Source: Atrina japonica (taxonomy: Eukaryota; Mollusca; Bivalvia; Pterioida; Pinnidae). Taken from it: a stretch of DNA of 64,000 nt. The notes beneath the pieces were generated by a model. The model had not been told where the DNA came from, ran no database searches, and worked only from the letters and a program-made list of their open reading frames with translations. The DNA lies in NCBI GenBank assembly GCA_030159075.1, contig BROG01000251.1, positions 648,501 to 712,500 on the forward strand, in the 5' to 3' direction. Shown here in pieces: positions 45,785-57,415 of this stretch (position 1 is its first letter; each line of letters opens with the position of its first letter). The translations under genes and the position numbers were made by a program.

Positions 45785-46050
45785 ATGATTTTGTTACAAG
45801 TTAATTTACAAAATACAGAAATGTAATTTGAATTTAACACTTTGTCTGATGGAAATCATAATTTGGCATCAGAATTCAAAACACACCCAAGTGCCAGAAT
45901 TTTTTAGGGTAAAAGTACAGAGTGGTATAAGTGGTGGTAATTGTACCCAAGTTCTCTGAAAATTATCTTGAGCACTGCCATCATATCAAATTACAGTTGT
46001 TATTGACTGATGTCATACACGTTTTCAATGCTATTGACCGGCAGTTGATA

Positions 46051-46201
46051 TTATACAATTATTGCTTATGTTTTGGGTCGATATGCATGAATATTTGTCC
46101 TCCAGAGAGGCATTATGTCACCCGAGGGTGGCATAACACCTCGAGGGTTGGCAAATATTCATGTCAACCCAAAACAAGGGCAATAATTGTTTTATTATAC
46201 C
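46051..46201. repeat. Foldback hairpin with internal CCTCGAGG core
   Basis: The left arm (46051-46100: ACAATTATTGC, GTTTTGGGTCGATATGCATG, AATATTTG) is inverted at 46150-46201 (CAAATATTCATGTCAACCCA, GGGCAATAATTGT). The centre has GAGAGGCATTATGTCACCCG and CGAGGGTGGCATAACACCTC, also partly inverted. A related GAGAGGGTGACATAAACC occurs near 46523. Confidence 0.75.
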
Positions 46202-47862
46202 GAAAGGCAATTAAACTTAACTAACAAACTGACCTACGTTAGTTAAAAATGATTGTAACACATAGGCCTAGTGCCTTCGATACTCAAATCTATCGATATG
46301 TTTTATCATTCTTTGCTTCATTTTTAGTCTTAAGCCTTCATCAAGGCTGACTCCAGCAAATATATTTGACAATGATGTATCAATTCTGTCAAATCATTAA
46401 TTTTCGACTGTTGTTTCTTTTCATTCCAGTCAGCAACAAGCAAATGTCCATTTCATAACTCATTGATATGTGCTATAGGTTACTAGAAAAAAAAATGAAC
46501 TGTATGCACATCCATTTTTGCACACGAGAGGGTGACATAAACCAGCATAGAGGGTGACATGAAGGCTGTTTTAGATCACATGATACAATTTTGACTAATC
46601 AGAAGTAAAGATACATATTAGAGGTATAATAATGACAGATGTACATGTCATACACGTTCCTATCCTATTGACCAGCAGTTGATATGTACATGCCATACAA
46701 TCCACTACTATTATTATGCTATATTATTATCTCTTTATAAATTCTAGCGATTTCATTGGACACTAAGAATTGAGTATTTTCCACTGTTTGGTCATTCCAG
46801 GGTGATATTCAGCAGGGTGATATTCTATAATATTATCACATGCGCAGAAATGGATGTGCATATGGTTCGTTTTGTAGCCAACCATCAACAGATGGTGGGC
46901 TATTCAAATCGCCCTACGTCTGTGTTCCGTCCTTCCTGAACAATTCTTATTACCACCATTTCTCAGAAAATATTGAAGGGATCTCCTTGAACTTCATCAA
47001 AGTTCCCCTTGAGTTCTTGTTGTGCATATTATATTTTCAGAGAGATCAGAACTCAACATGGCCAATAGGTGGCCATCTTCGATTTTGACCAAAGGAAGAT
47101 TCTCAGTAAAGACTAAAGGGATCTCCTTGAAATTTGGCATGAAGGTTCCAAGGTTCCCCTTGAGGTGTAATTGTGTAATTTACATTTTCAGAGAGATTGG
47201 AATCCAACATGGCCAACAGGTGGCCACTTTGGATTTTGACCAAAGGAAGTTTGTTACTGCTATTTCTTAAAAAGTATTGAAGGGATTTCCTTGAACTTTG
47301 ACATCAAGGTTTCCCTTAAGATCTTGTTTTACATATTGCATTTTCAGAGAGATCGGAATCCAAAATGTCTGACAGGCGGCCATCTTGGATTTTAACCCTT
47401 GAGGTTTAGTTTTGCATATGACATTTTCAGAGAGATTGGATTCCAACATGGCTGACAGGCAGCCATCTTGGATTTTGACAATGGAAGCATTTTACCCCTA
47501 TTTCTCAGTAACTACTAAAGGGATCTTGTTTAAATTTGACATGAAGTTTCCCTTTGAGGTCTAGTTGGGCATATTACATTTTCAGAGACATCAGAATCCA
47601 ACATGGCTGACAGGCTGCCATTTTGGATTTTGACCAAAGGAAGTTTGTTACCATTTATATTTCTTTAAAAGTACTGTAGGGATCTCATCGAAATTTGACA
47701 TGAGGGTTGTCTTTGAAGTTTGGGGTCTTTCCCCCTGAGGTCTAGATGTGCACATTACATTGTCATAAAGATCAAAATCCAAGATGGACACCTGTCGGCC
47801 ATGTTGAATTCCATTCTCTCTGAAAATGTAATATGTTCAGTTCAAATTCAGTTTTGCTATAA

Positions 47863-48729
47863 CAGAGCTGCCAACCACTCCAATTTTGGCGGAGTAATGC
47901 CAGTTTTTTAACCTAAAATCCACACTCCGATTTATGTGAGATTTTCTCCGATTTATGTGAGATTTTCTCCGATTTCTGTTTTCTAGTTTGGTACTTTTGA
48001 TAAATTCCTGAAATATTGAGACTTTTTTATTGATGTGGAATTTAACTTGTGTTAAAAATATGTCAGTTACTGGAGATTTTAAATAAATCCTAATTTCCAA
48101 AACATTTTTGATTGAAATTTTAATATTTGTTTTGCTGAATACTGAATTGTAAAATCTCAAAAGCAATTCTATGAGGTTTTAACGTATGAGACTAAAATAT
48201 ATATTTTCTATTTTTATTATAGAAAACCATTTTTTAGCAACTGAAACTAAATGTCATTTTCTGATAAATAAGAGCCGGCCTGGCTCAGTCGGTAGCTCGC
48301 TCAAACCTTGATCGTGAGGTCGCGAGTTTGAGTCCAGCCGGCAGGTTGGTTTCCTGTCCTTTGGATGAGACAGTAAAACTCAAGGTCCCATGTCGCAGTT
48401 GGTGTCGGCACGTTAAAGAACCCTCACTGCTCAAAGGCCGTAAGTGCCGAGCATAGGCCAAAATTTGAAGCCCTTCACCGGCATTTGGTTACATCTCCAT
48501 ATGAGTGAAAGATTCTTGAGTGAGGCATTAAACAACAATAAACAAACAAATCTTATAAATAATGCTGTAAAAATGCATCTTTGACCTTAAAACAACAAAA
48601 AAAAATTTCCCTATGGGAGGGGGCTGTGCTGCCCCCTCCCAGACCCACATCCCACTCACCGCAAGCAGCAATTGGTGACGCTTGTGGCATCACACTCCAC
48701 TTGCATTTCATCAAATGTTGGCAGCTCTG
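47863..48729. mobile_element. hAT-like element inside copy 2
   Basis: Termini CAGAGCTGCCAAC and GTTGGCAGCTCTG are perfect 13-bp inverted repeats. CTATAA flanks both ends; read one base inward, the flanks are GCTATAAC/GCTATAAT, close to an 8-bp hAT duplication. The uninterrupted target is visible in copy 1 as TTTTGCTATAATTTTGTG near 21457. The interior includes a complete SINE (48272-48550) and no transposase. Confidence 0.8.
48272..48550 (+). mobile_element. tRNA-derived SINE, family A (full length)
   Basis: The tRNA-like head GCCGGCCTGGCTCAGTCGGT has an A box. GCGAGTTTGAGTCCAGCCGG supplies the B box and closes an acceptor-like stem. The body (GTTAAAGAACCCTCACTGC, ACATCTCCATATGAGTGAAA) and the ACAATAAACAAACAAA tail match the reversed copy at 8229-8494. 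Confidence 0.85.
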
Positions 48730-51700
48730 CTATAATCTTGTGAAAAAAGTATTTCACAGAAATATGGATTTAAGTTCAAATTCAATGTTCAGACACAAAA
48801 TAAGAGAAAAGAACAGTCTGTCATAGATCATACATAGAACATTCCATGGTGGGTGCCAAGATCCCTCTGGGATCTCTAGTTTTTTTCTTAGTAGACTATG
48901 TGGTAATTAGGTGTAACCTCTATATGAGTGATGAAACAGACATTTTCTTGATGCAGACTGAGAAACAAAAACTGGAGACGGAAGACAATATCAAATGATT
49001 TGACAGAAATGATAAATCGTTGTCAAATATAATTTCTGAAGTCGTCAAAAAGACATGCTCGCCTTGATAGAGGCTTAAGCTTAAAAACTGAGGCAAAGAA
49101 CGGTAAAACCTAGTGTCAAGTAGGAATATCAAAGAAAGTAAACTTGTGTTACAAATGTGATGAACTTATGTAGGTTTTTGCATGAATAAAGTATAAATAT
49201 AAAACTGCTGTTGCAGTTTATTTTGTATTTTAACTAATTCATTGGATACTGTGGGTCTGTACAATATAATAAATATAACATTCCTGATCAGGTGGTAGTT
49301 GAAATTGTCACCCCTTGAAAATCATTGTCAACCACAACTTCACCTCGGTTAACAATGTATTTCCTCGGGGTGATCATGAAGGATTGTTATACATGTATTT
49401 ATATAATGTCAGATTTTTATTTTATATGAAACAACTACAGAAATACAGTGAAACCTGTCTTTAAAGATGATCCTTTCTGTCATTGATGTGGTATTACAAG
49501 ACAGGTAGTCATGCATGACAGTGGTCTCGCAAGACAGTTTGTATTCTATGACAACTGTCTCACAGAACAGGTGGTCTTCTATGACAGTGGTCTCACAAGA
49601 CAGAGTTCACTATATGTCATTTCCAATTTGTCTGTTCTTTTGTTTTGAAGGTATGTTCATTTGCCCTAAACAAAATTGCAGTTGTACTATATTTACATCA
49701 AATTGTGGTGACCTGTATCCAGCTAAGTTATAACTACCTACTGTTTCTTCACTGGTTTGTTATTTACCGTAACATATTTCATCCAAGGTTACTTGCAAAG
49801 CAAGACTATTTTGTGATATGAACTAAGGAAAAGCTTTGAAAGAAAGAGACATTTAATTATTGTTGCAATGTAACATAAATGTTTAGGGGTAGAAATTTAG
49901 AGGGGTTGAATTTATCATGTGATCTTAGCTTGAATTATTGGATGAAAATGGTGTCTGCTCAAAATAAGGAAAGACAGTTTTCAGAAATCAGGATATTAAT
50001 TTGTGTTTTTCCATGTTATACATTTTTATCACAAGATATTTATCAGAGATTTTATTTTTAATTGACTTGGAAAATAACCGTCAAAATATAATACATACAC
50101 TAGTGTAATTTCATTGTGTGAAATGTGCTACTTCCTTTTTCAATGAAGGTTTTTAGACTATATATATCATGTGTATATAGACCTACTCTTTATATTTCCA
50201 TCCTTTGACCATAAACAACAATTAACACTAACTTATAATTCTTGTGTCCACCGCTAATGAGAATATCATATATTTTGTGCATTTTAATGTAAAGGAAAAT
50301 TAACACAGGAAACTGCTTGAGTGTTACTTGAAAGTTCATACACTGAAGGTCATAGTGTTGACTAATTGTTTATTGTTATAGTTTTATTTAGATATAAAAA
50401 TACTTTATCTAACTTTTTTGATATACAAATAAATAGTACTCATAGTGCAGCTGATTACATAATTGATTCTGATTGGTTGTTTGTGATAATCAAACAGTGA
50501 TACCTGGTTGTCAAGACACCTAACTGACCGATTTATAGGTGGTCTTATTAGTCTCTTAAACTAAGGGTCTAATTTTATTACATACTTAATATTTAATAAA
50601 AGAAATTTTCAAAATTATATCCATGGTCTTACTTCTGAGGTGGTCATCAGGTGAGGTGCCAGTCTTGTGATGTAACAAATACATCAAATAATCTATTCAT
50701 TTACATGGTGTATTTGTTAACAAGACAGCAATGGGTTTATATTACAATATTTCAGCAATAGACCATTTTGGAGTTTCACATATTCTATTTAATGCACAGA
50801 TTCAACTTTGTTAGCCCTAGCTAATTCCCTGATTATTGTCTCTAGTCCTTTAATGCCAAAAACAAATTGACGGATTGATGTCTGAACACTATAAGGTATA
50901 CCAGACTTCAAATATAAAGACATTTTGATTTATGTATGAAACCGAGCATCAACGTAAAAACAGAAGTAGCTAGGGCTAAAAGTCATGTGATAGCAGCACG
51001 AAAAATCTAGAATAATAATGAACAATTTGAGGACTTGAAAATCTCCTATTAATTGTTATAAATGTTACAGAAAATGTTAATTATATAATTGACCAACTTT
51101 GCCAGGTGAGCAGCACCTTGGACCTGTTAACTTGAGAGAGACAGTATAACAAGTAAATATATTCAGCTCACAAAGATAACATGGCTGAAATTGTCAGGTG
51201 GACACTCATAGGAATTATAAATATTGTATATCTAAATTGGGAATTCCTCGAAAGATAAATTCATATATGTAGCATTTTATTTGGGTAACCGTTAAAGCCC
51301 GGTAATACTCACATAAAATTTAGGAAGAAAATTATCTTGGTGTTAACAAAAGAGTATTTAATTGAGACAAAAGTGCCCATTTGTCAATTTATCAAAAGTT
51401 GCCTAGCTTCATAATCTGACAACCTTTTGAGACATTCAACAAGCACAGGTGACAAGACCTGGGAGCTTACATGTTGATATCAAGACAAAGTCTTGTGACA
51501 TTTCAAACACATGTAACGTTAGACCTAGTAAAAGTTCTTAAACAGTGCTTGTAAGATTTCCTTATGACATGCCACTTAAACATTCTTACTTCAGTCATAA
51601 CCCAAGGATGTTGAATAATTTATATATATATATATATATAAATATATATACACACACACACACTGTGGACTTAGAAAATTTTGCGGAGTTAAAATTTTCT

Positions 51701-52303
51701 TGTTTAAAAAATTAAACATTTGTTGACATTAAATTATGTTCTAATAGACAATATGTTGTAAAATAGACTAGAATTATTTCATGTAAAATTTTGTCATGGT
51801 TTTAATTTTGTTAATAAATGAAAATAAACCAAATATAAAATTGAAACCATAATGATTTTCTGATTCTACAGTATATAAAGCCTGTTAAGTTTTAAAAAAA
51901 TCCATTAATACCTAAATTCTTAGCCGTTAAATTTATTAAGTTTAATGAAATGAAATAATTCTCAGATTACGATAAATAATAATGGGGTGCCATAATGAAC
52001 TTTTATCCAAGTGCTCTCAAGAGTCAAGACTTGAAAGCCACAGGCCTTGCACTTAATTACAAATGTCGAAATGAGATTCATAAAAGAGATTGCTTGTACA
52101 TTTTGAAAGAACTTTGACATACACTTGCAGAGAAAATATGTCTGATCATCAAAGTGCAAACTCGCTTCAGAATAAATGTAAGCTATAATGTCATTGAATA
52201 AGCGGACAGTATGAAAAATTCTAGCAATATTTTGTCGCATTTCTCTATTCCGGATTTAAGTCCAGGTTGGACCGATTAAGATATCGGATTCGTTGTACAA
52301 TTT

Positions 52304-52312
52304 CACTTCCGG
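52304..52312 (+). promoter_or_regulatory. ETS-type promoter site CACTTCCGG
   Basis: CACTTCCGG lies 79 nt upstream of the CIR1 start codon in a small CpG-containing interval (52250-52345). ETS/GABP sites of this form are common in TATA-less housekeeping promoters. No TATA box is seen. Confidence 0.5.
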
Positions 52313-52390
52313 TAGTAAGAGTGCGACGCAAGTACGTCTCAAATCGTTAGGCATATTTAAGCCGAAAGAAGTTGTCCATTTCAAATCAAA

Positions 52391-52462
52391 ATGGGGAAAG
52401 GATTCAATAATTATATGACCAAAAAGTTCTTCCATCCCGGAAGTAAAGAAAATATCAAAAGG
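52391..52462 (+). CDS. CIR1: CIR1 exon 1
   Basis: Twenty-four codons, [20 protein letters not shown] + NIKR, then donor AGG|GTTTGT (phase 0). The ATG sits in AAATCAAAATGGGG and begins the conserved N-terminus. Confidence 0.93.
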
Positions 52463-55400
52463 GTTTGTATTTTTTATTATAAAGGATGTTAAATTAACGG
52501 AGTGTAACGCTCAACATTTCATTTGTCTTTGAGTTCCTTCCTGAATCGGAAGAAGAAAAAAGAATGAAAAATAGAGATCAACGACCACATTGTACTAATT
52601 AATCCCTTTGGGATTCTGTCTGGCGGGAACAAAATTTTCATTTTGAAATGACAAAAGTAAATCTATTCGTAAAAACCAAACGGGATTAATCACTACAGTC
52701 TCTATTTACATGATATTTTGACGTTATAATCTTTGCAAGTTAATTGCATGGCATCATTTATTTTCATCACTTTTTAACAAGTGATAGCCAGTCTGGTCCG
52801 GTGGACTCCCTGGAGGGGTCCATCGAATTACCCCATACTACAACATACTACCCTATGATACCTCATACTACCCCATATTAGTACTAAAAAAGTTATTTTG
52901 ACACAATTTATCAAATTCAAAAATGTTTATTTTTAGCAATAAATTCGAGTTAGATACTAGTGAAACTGTAATCCAGAATTGTTTGTTTTTTAATATAACA
53001 GTATTAACACACACGTAGCCTACCACATGTTCCCCCATAATACTGCATACTACCCATAATACTAGATACTACCCTGTAATATTAGGTACTATTAATAACT
53101 AAGTTATTCTGACACAAATTAACAAATTATTTACAATTAAAAATTGATTTTTAACATTAAATCCGAGCCCGATAATAGTGAATCCGGAATTGGTTAACCC
53201 AACTTTAACGTACCTATCTGACTCCGATTTATTGCTAAAATATATCTTTTTATTGTGAATAATTTGATAGTTTGTATCAAAATTACTTAGTAAGTACTTA
53301 ATAGTAATATGTGGTAATATTGGCTAGTATTTGTTATTATTAGAGTCATATGGGGTAAATCAATGTGTCGTGGTTGAGTTGTGCGTCCGGTGGAGTTGCG
53401 CAGCTCAAGTTTCGATGATGTAGTTTCACTTTCGCTTTATCGGAAGACGTCTCCATCTTGTGCACCAGAAAATTATCCTGTGATTTTCATAATGTAAGAG
53501 ACAAATACTGCCTCTGCTTGGATTCGAACTTAGGTCCCCTGGTTTACGAGTCTGGTGCTCTACCGATCGAGCTAAAGGGGAAACCCCACTAGTTCAAGCT
53601 AGTAGGAACACCATATAACTAACCCTGCCACATTATCCCCCTCCATTGAAAGAGTCGTCCCGACTCTCTTTTTAGAGGTAGCTATCACCTGTGGGGCAAT
53701 TTAAGGATAATCACTTTCACTTAACCAGGAAGAACCTAGGTCCCAACGTGGGCGCCATTGTAACAGAGACAAATACTGCCTCTGCTTGGATTCAATCTAG
53801 GACCCCTGGTTTACGAGTCTGGTGCTCTACCGATCGAGCTAAAGGGGAAACCCCACTAGTTCAAGCTAGTAGGAACACCATATAACTAACCCTGCCACAA
53901 TAAGATTCATTCGAAGAAATGAAAACTAGTATGTATTAAAAGCATTTCCCCAGTATAGGCTGTGATTTTTTATTTTCACCGAAATAATTGAATATTACTC
54001 AAATTGGTCATGCTGTGACGTAATGTTTTGATTGAATATATTCAAGCGGCGGGAAATAGGTCAAGCCACTCAAGGGAACCGTAATCGAAAACAAGTAGTT
54101 AAATTTAAAATAAGAAATACCATACCAATGAAACATCATATTTACTATTAAAAGAGCAAAAAATGAGCTTTTAGATGCTCTTTTTGTTGATTTAAATGGT
54201 CTGACCAGATTGATTTAACCAAACGAAGCAGCCATGATGATTGACTGCAAACTTCTTGTGATTGTGAAATGATGCAATTGATATATATATATATGCAAAT
54301 GAGAACGGACCTCCATACTTATTGGACCTTGTTATCAACTGTAAACAACCCAGTTGTATTCACTGCACAACTCCACCCAGCAGCCTTTGAAAACCGTTAG
54401 TTGGTATTTATTTAAAGTTATATTAGTGTTAAAAATGGAATTTTAAAACTAATTTTTATGTTTTAAATGATTATAAGGTAATCTTTTGTTTTGGCAAAAT
54501 TGTGGATGTGATTGTGGTTTTAACTGTATGTAAATCGACCGGTAAATGCTTAAGTCAAAATAAGTGCCCAACTCCACCGGACAGCATCGCACTTTTGTAT
54601 AAAGTCTAAGCTTTTATGCATCATTGTTTTACCTTTAAGTAAATGAGTTTAAGCAGCTTAATTAGGCACTTGAACAAGAAATATTACAGTTTATATTGAT
54701 TAATGTAAATTTATTGATCTCACAATGAAGGGGCCTCTTTGGATAATCTCAATTGTGATCAGTGCAGGTACGTTCGAGCCCCACTGGAACTCAAGCTGAT
54801 ATTTTTAAGAAAAGTTTGCCAGTTTATAACATACGGAAGGCTGGTGGTCTTTATTGATAAGTTTGATAAGTTAAAAATGTATAATCTTTATTGAATTAAT
54901 TTTTGTCTTTAACAATTTGACTTGTCCCAGACAACAGACCTTAGACATCCCTGATTGTTGAGCCCTGCTATGTCATCTGAAATTTTCACATTCATTCAGT
55001 CTTTTATTACAGCCAGTAATACTGTAGGTGTTTTCACTACTGGTACTTATAAAATGTAGAAATATACATTTTTATAAATTATATCAACCCTAGGTTTGGA
55101 TAGCACAACAGAAAACAACATATGAAAAACAAAAACAAGATGAACTTTTGGCACAGTATCAAAAAGAACAGGACATGTACAGAAACAAGTAAGTATTTCT
55201 TTGTATACAAAACCATGGAAAAATCAACTTGTTATGAAGTCAAACATTGGTTTCATTTGACTTTCACTTTGTCAAATCTAGCCAGGTCATAACATAAGTA
55301 ATGGCTGCTGTTTCCTGAGAAAACACTAAGATTTTAACATATCAGACTAAAATACAAGGTTCTATAAGGTGGACTTAGTTTATTCAAGAATCTTCACTTT

Positions 55401-57415
55401 TTTGCTCTAAGACAAGCACAGATCTAACTTTTAACACTAATACCAATGTACATGTAGTTGGTGAAATCTTCATACAGCTAAGTGAACAATTCATTTTTTT
55501 GGGGGGGGGCTATAAAACAATATCGATACACAAATTTGACACATTGAAATTGATGGAGTCCAATATTATCTTGTTTTATTCACGTGTACATGTACATTTG
55601 TAGACTTGGAAGGGCCAGTCTCCAGTGTTTAGCAAAATAAAATCTCCATTTTCGGTTTCTTTTCATGTTTATTGGTTTTTAAAGAGATTTTGGATTGATA
55701 AAAAATAAGACGAGAAATTATTGACAACACCTATTGGGAGAGTAAGCATTTTAAAACTTTTAATTAGTACAATGTACTACTGATTAAAAATACTAGTAAA
55801 TATGGATGCATAGAAATAAAGTATTCTTCAAATCTTAAAGTCTTAATTTCATTTAGATGAATCACAGGCCAGAATTTAATATACAGATTTTGATATGTAC
55901 TTTACCTTGTACATGTATTAATTTAGCTTTGTCAAAATCTTGGCAAAGAAGTGAAATACACGTACATTTTTAAAGATATAAATACATGTACTATATATGA
56001 TGATCAAATTTCACAACCATGGCAGTGGTCTTCTTGATTTTTTTCCCCACAGAGTTTTACATTTTTCTGTGGCAAAACACAAACTAGAATCATTTAGTAA
56101 TGAGAGGGAAGATATATTTTACAGCAAACCCAAACTTTATACAGTAATGTCTCAGTGTCATATAAAACATAAATAGTTTTTATTGTAATCTTCATTCTTT
56201 GTAGAGCTCTCCTTGGTGATGAAAAAGCAAAAATGGGTTTAAGCTTCCTGTATGATGCGCCACCTGGTTTTAAGAAAGAAGAGGTATTAAGTTTGTATTT
56301 GTAATGTATAATTTTGTATACAGGTATATATATAATAGTTTTATAAGTGACTGTACATTGCCATCAACCATTAAATATTTAAAACTTCATCTCTTAAATC
56401 ACTGAATCAGTTCTGTATAGATTTGGTATGTTACCCTTGATCAGGGGTGCTTCAGATATCAAGAGGACCGATGGGACTAATAAAACCCTTTTAACTTTTT
56501 ATTATATTTCATTATATTTTTTTTTTACTTGTCTGTAATCTTTGCTGTCATTTCCAATTAATGAAGAACAAACTTTTTGTATCAAGAATACATGTACATT
56601 CTCTTATAATTCCCCATCTTTATTTGAAAAAAAAAGTCTTGATATTTGCAAACTTATATGTGTTTATGTCCCAGTGTTTATAAATCTTAGCTATATTGAC
56701 CTTATTCTGTACGTGCTTGTATACTTATCATCACTATATTTCGATATGTGAAGTTAAATCTTTTGTTTTTAAGGGTGAATATTTTAGATGGCACATCATC
56801 TTGAAATACTAAAAATTAAAAAGCTTAGAGTCACAAACACATTCTCTTGTTGTGAACAAAACACTACCTTGAAATACTTCTTTGCTTAACTAGCTATGAA
56901 TTATAATTGCAGAAAGAAGAAACTCAGACTGAAGTCAAATTTGAATGGCAAAGAAAATACAATGCCCCCAGAGAACAGTAGGTTTTGTAATTTACTTCAT
57001 TTAGACGCACACTCAGAAAAGATTTCTGTCGTTTTCTTTAGTTTATTTTCTTCCTCCTCTTCCTATTTTTATCTTCTTCTTTAACAGTTTACTCAGTGGT
57101 TAGAATTTAGAGATCATTGTCCAGAAGTAATATGAGTTTCTCATTCCACAGATATGTAGAGGTTGCTAACATAATTTGTAAAGAACCAAGTGTTTGACTT
57201 TGTGACCTTAACCATTGTCTTTGACCTACTTTCAGTGTCTTACTAAAACAATTTCTTTTACAGATATGCCAAAGATGATGACACAATATGTGACCAGCCA
57301 TTTGGGATTGAGGTCAGGAATGTACGATGCATTAAATGTAGAAAATGGGGTCATGTCAACACAGATCGCATTTGTCCCCTCTTTGGGCAGGATTTAACAG
57401 CAGAACCTCCACAGC
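52391..57415 (+). CDS. CIR1: CIR1, corepressor interacting with RBPJ (5' part)
   Basis: CIR1 is a nuclear protein that links the Notch-pathway DNA-binding factor RBPJ/CBF1 to histone-deacetylase corepressors and is also associated with splicing factors. Five exons (52391-52462, 55094-55188, 56205-56283, 56913-56977, 57264-57415) encode about 154 residues. They start [20 protein letters not shown] and include [48 protein letters not shown] and the zinc knuckle [16 protein letters not shown] (C-x2-C-x4-H-x6-C). This is the conserved N-terminal Cir_N domain plus knuckle. The basic, Ser/Lys-rich C-terminal half is expected beyond 64000. An antisense LTR element occupies the following intron. Confidence 0.92.
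53493..53632 (-). repeat. TRIM 3' LTR (left) with intact pol III boxes
   Basis: On the minus strand it starts TGTGGCAGGG and ends CTTACA; two bases (CA) are missing relative to the right copy. A box at 53557-53574, B box at 53520-53529. The anticodon arm around CCAGACTCGTAAACCAGG does not pair, so it is tRNA-like rather than a working tRNA gene. Confidence 0.85.
53759..53899 (-). repeat. TRIM 5' LTR (right)
   Basis: Same as the left copy except near the B box (GATTGAATCC at 53788-53797 instead of GTTCGAATCC). The A box at 53824-53841 is unchanged. Confidence 0.85.
54735..54860 (+). mobile_element. SINE family B fragment
   Basis: GTACGTTCGAGCCCCACTGG is a B-box region, followed by AACTCAAGCTGATATTTTTA and AAAAGTTTGCCAGTTTATAA, matching the family B body. 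The head is degraded and the tail missing. Confidence 0.6.
55094..55188 (+). CDS. CIR1: CIR1 exon 2
   Basis: [20 protein letters not shown] then [11 protein letters not shown]. Charged helix of the Cir_N domain. Acceptor AACCCTAG, donor AA|GTAAGT, out-phase 2. Confidence 0.94.
55189..56204 (+). other. CIR1 intron 2
   Basis: AT-rich with a short G run at 55501-55509. No gene or clear repeat family identified. Confidence 0.5.
56205..56283 (+). CDS. CIR1: CIR1 exon 3
   Basis: [20 protein letters not shown] then GFKKEE. This includes the conserved YDAPPG segment. Acceptor CTTTGTAG, donor GAG|GTATTA. Confidence 0.94.
56284..56912 (+). other. CIR1 intron 3
   Basis: AT-rich. A short open frame at 56542-56751 is not conserved. 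Acceptor ATAATTGCAG. Confidence 0.5.
56913..56977 (+). CDS. CIR1: CIR1 exon 4
   Basis: [20 protein letters not shown] + E, out-phase 2, donor ACA|GTAGGT. Conserved EYKFEWQ-type segment. Confidence 0.93.
57264..57415 (+). CDS. CIR1: CIR1 exon 5 (zinc knuckle)
   Basis: [20 protein letters not shown] then [16 protein letters not shown] and [13 protein letters not shown]. The C-x2-C-x4-H-x6-C knuckle is intact. Acceptor CTTTTACAG. The donor at C|GTAATT (57416) is my choice; reading on would give 17 non-conserved residues and a stop at 57464. Confidence 0.88.

Larger units (their letters stand above)
46876..48880. mobile_element. Tandem-repeat-bearing element (copy 2), with nested insertions
   Basis: Same family as 20391-21625. 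The initial CCAACCATCAACAGATGGTG hairpin is followed by diverged 130-150-bp units and the shared 3' part GACACAAAATAAGAGAAAAG ... CCATGGTGGGTGCCAAGATC. It is interrupted at 47863-48729 by an hAT-like element. Confidence 0.7.
45785..52390. other. PMS1-CIR1 intergenic region
   Basis: No conserved coding exon is seen. It holds a foldback (46051-46201), a nested transposon block (46876-48880), a MITE-like stretch (49446-49620), TA/CA runs near 51620-51662 and plain AT-rich sequence (49650-52250). A 92-codon minus-strand frame (51962-52240) faces CIR1 but has no recognisable homologue. Confidence 0.6.
53493..53899 (-). mobile_element. Complete TRIM-type mini LTR element with tRNA-like LTRs
   Basis: Two direct repeats (53493-53632 and 53759-53899, 140-141 bp, TG...CA) flank a 126-bp core. 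On the minus strand the 5' LTR is followed by the primer site TGGCGCCCACGTTGGGA (plus 53741-53757), like the tRNA-Lys class. The 3' LTR is preceded by a polypurine tract AATGGAGGGGGATAA (plus 53633-53647). ATAA flanks both sides as target duplication. There is no coding capacity. Each LTR contains a tRNA-like A box (TAGCTCGATCGGTAGAGC), and the left LTR has a perfect B box (GTTCGAATCC) about 55 nt downstream. Confidence 0.85.
52463..55093 (+). other. CIR1 intron 1
   Basis: Holds a MITE-like piece with ATTAATCCCTTTGGGATTCT near 52599, CCATACTAC-type short repeats (52840-53100), inverted GTCCGGTGGAGTTG ends (53390 and about 54570) bounding a possible element, the TRIM at 53493-53899 and a SINE family B fragment (about 54735-54860). 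Acceptor CAACCCTAG. Confidence 0.6.

Noticed and set aside
47837..48166. 109-codon minus-strand frame
   Set aside because: Lies across the hAT-like insertion junction at 47863, so it cannot be an old gene; composition is low-complexity and AT-driven.
48272..48345. Functional tRNA gene
   Set aside because: The tRNA-like head is continuous with a SINE body and tail also seen at 8229-8494.
51962..52240. 92-codon minus-strand frame divergent from CIR1
   Set aside because: Position suggests a bidirectional partner, but no homology, no splice signals and AT-rich composition; not enough to call a gene.
53520..53580. Genuine tRNA-Thr gene (CGT anticodon)
   Set aside because: The anticodon stem and acceptor stem do not pair, and the sequence is duplicated as part of a 140-bp LTR.
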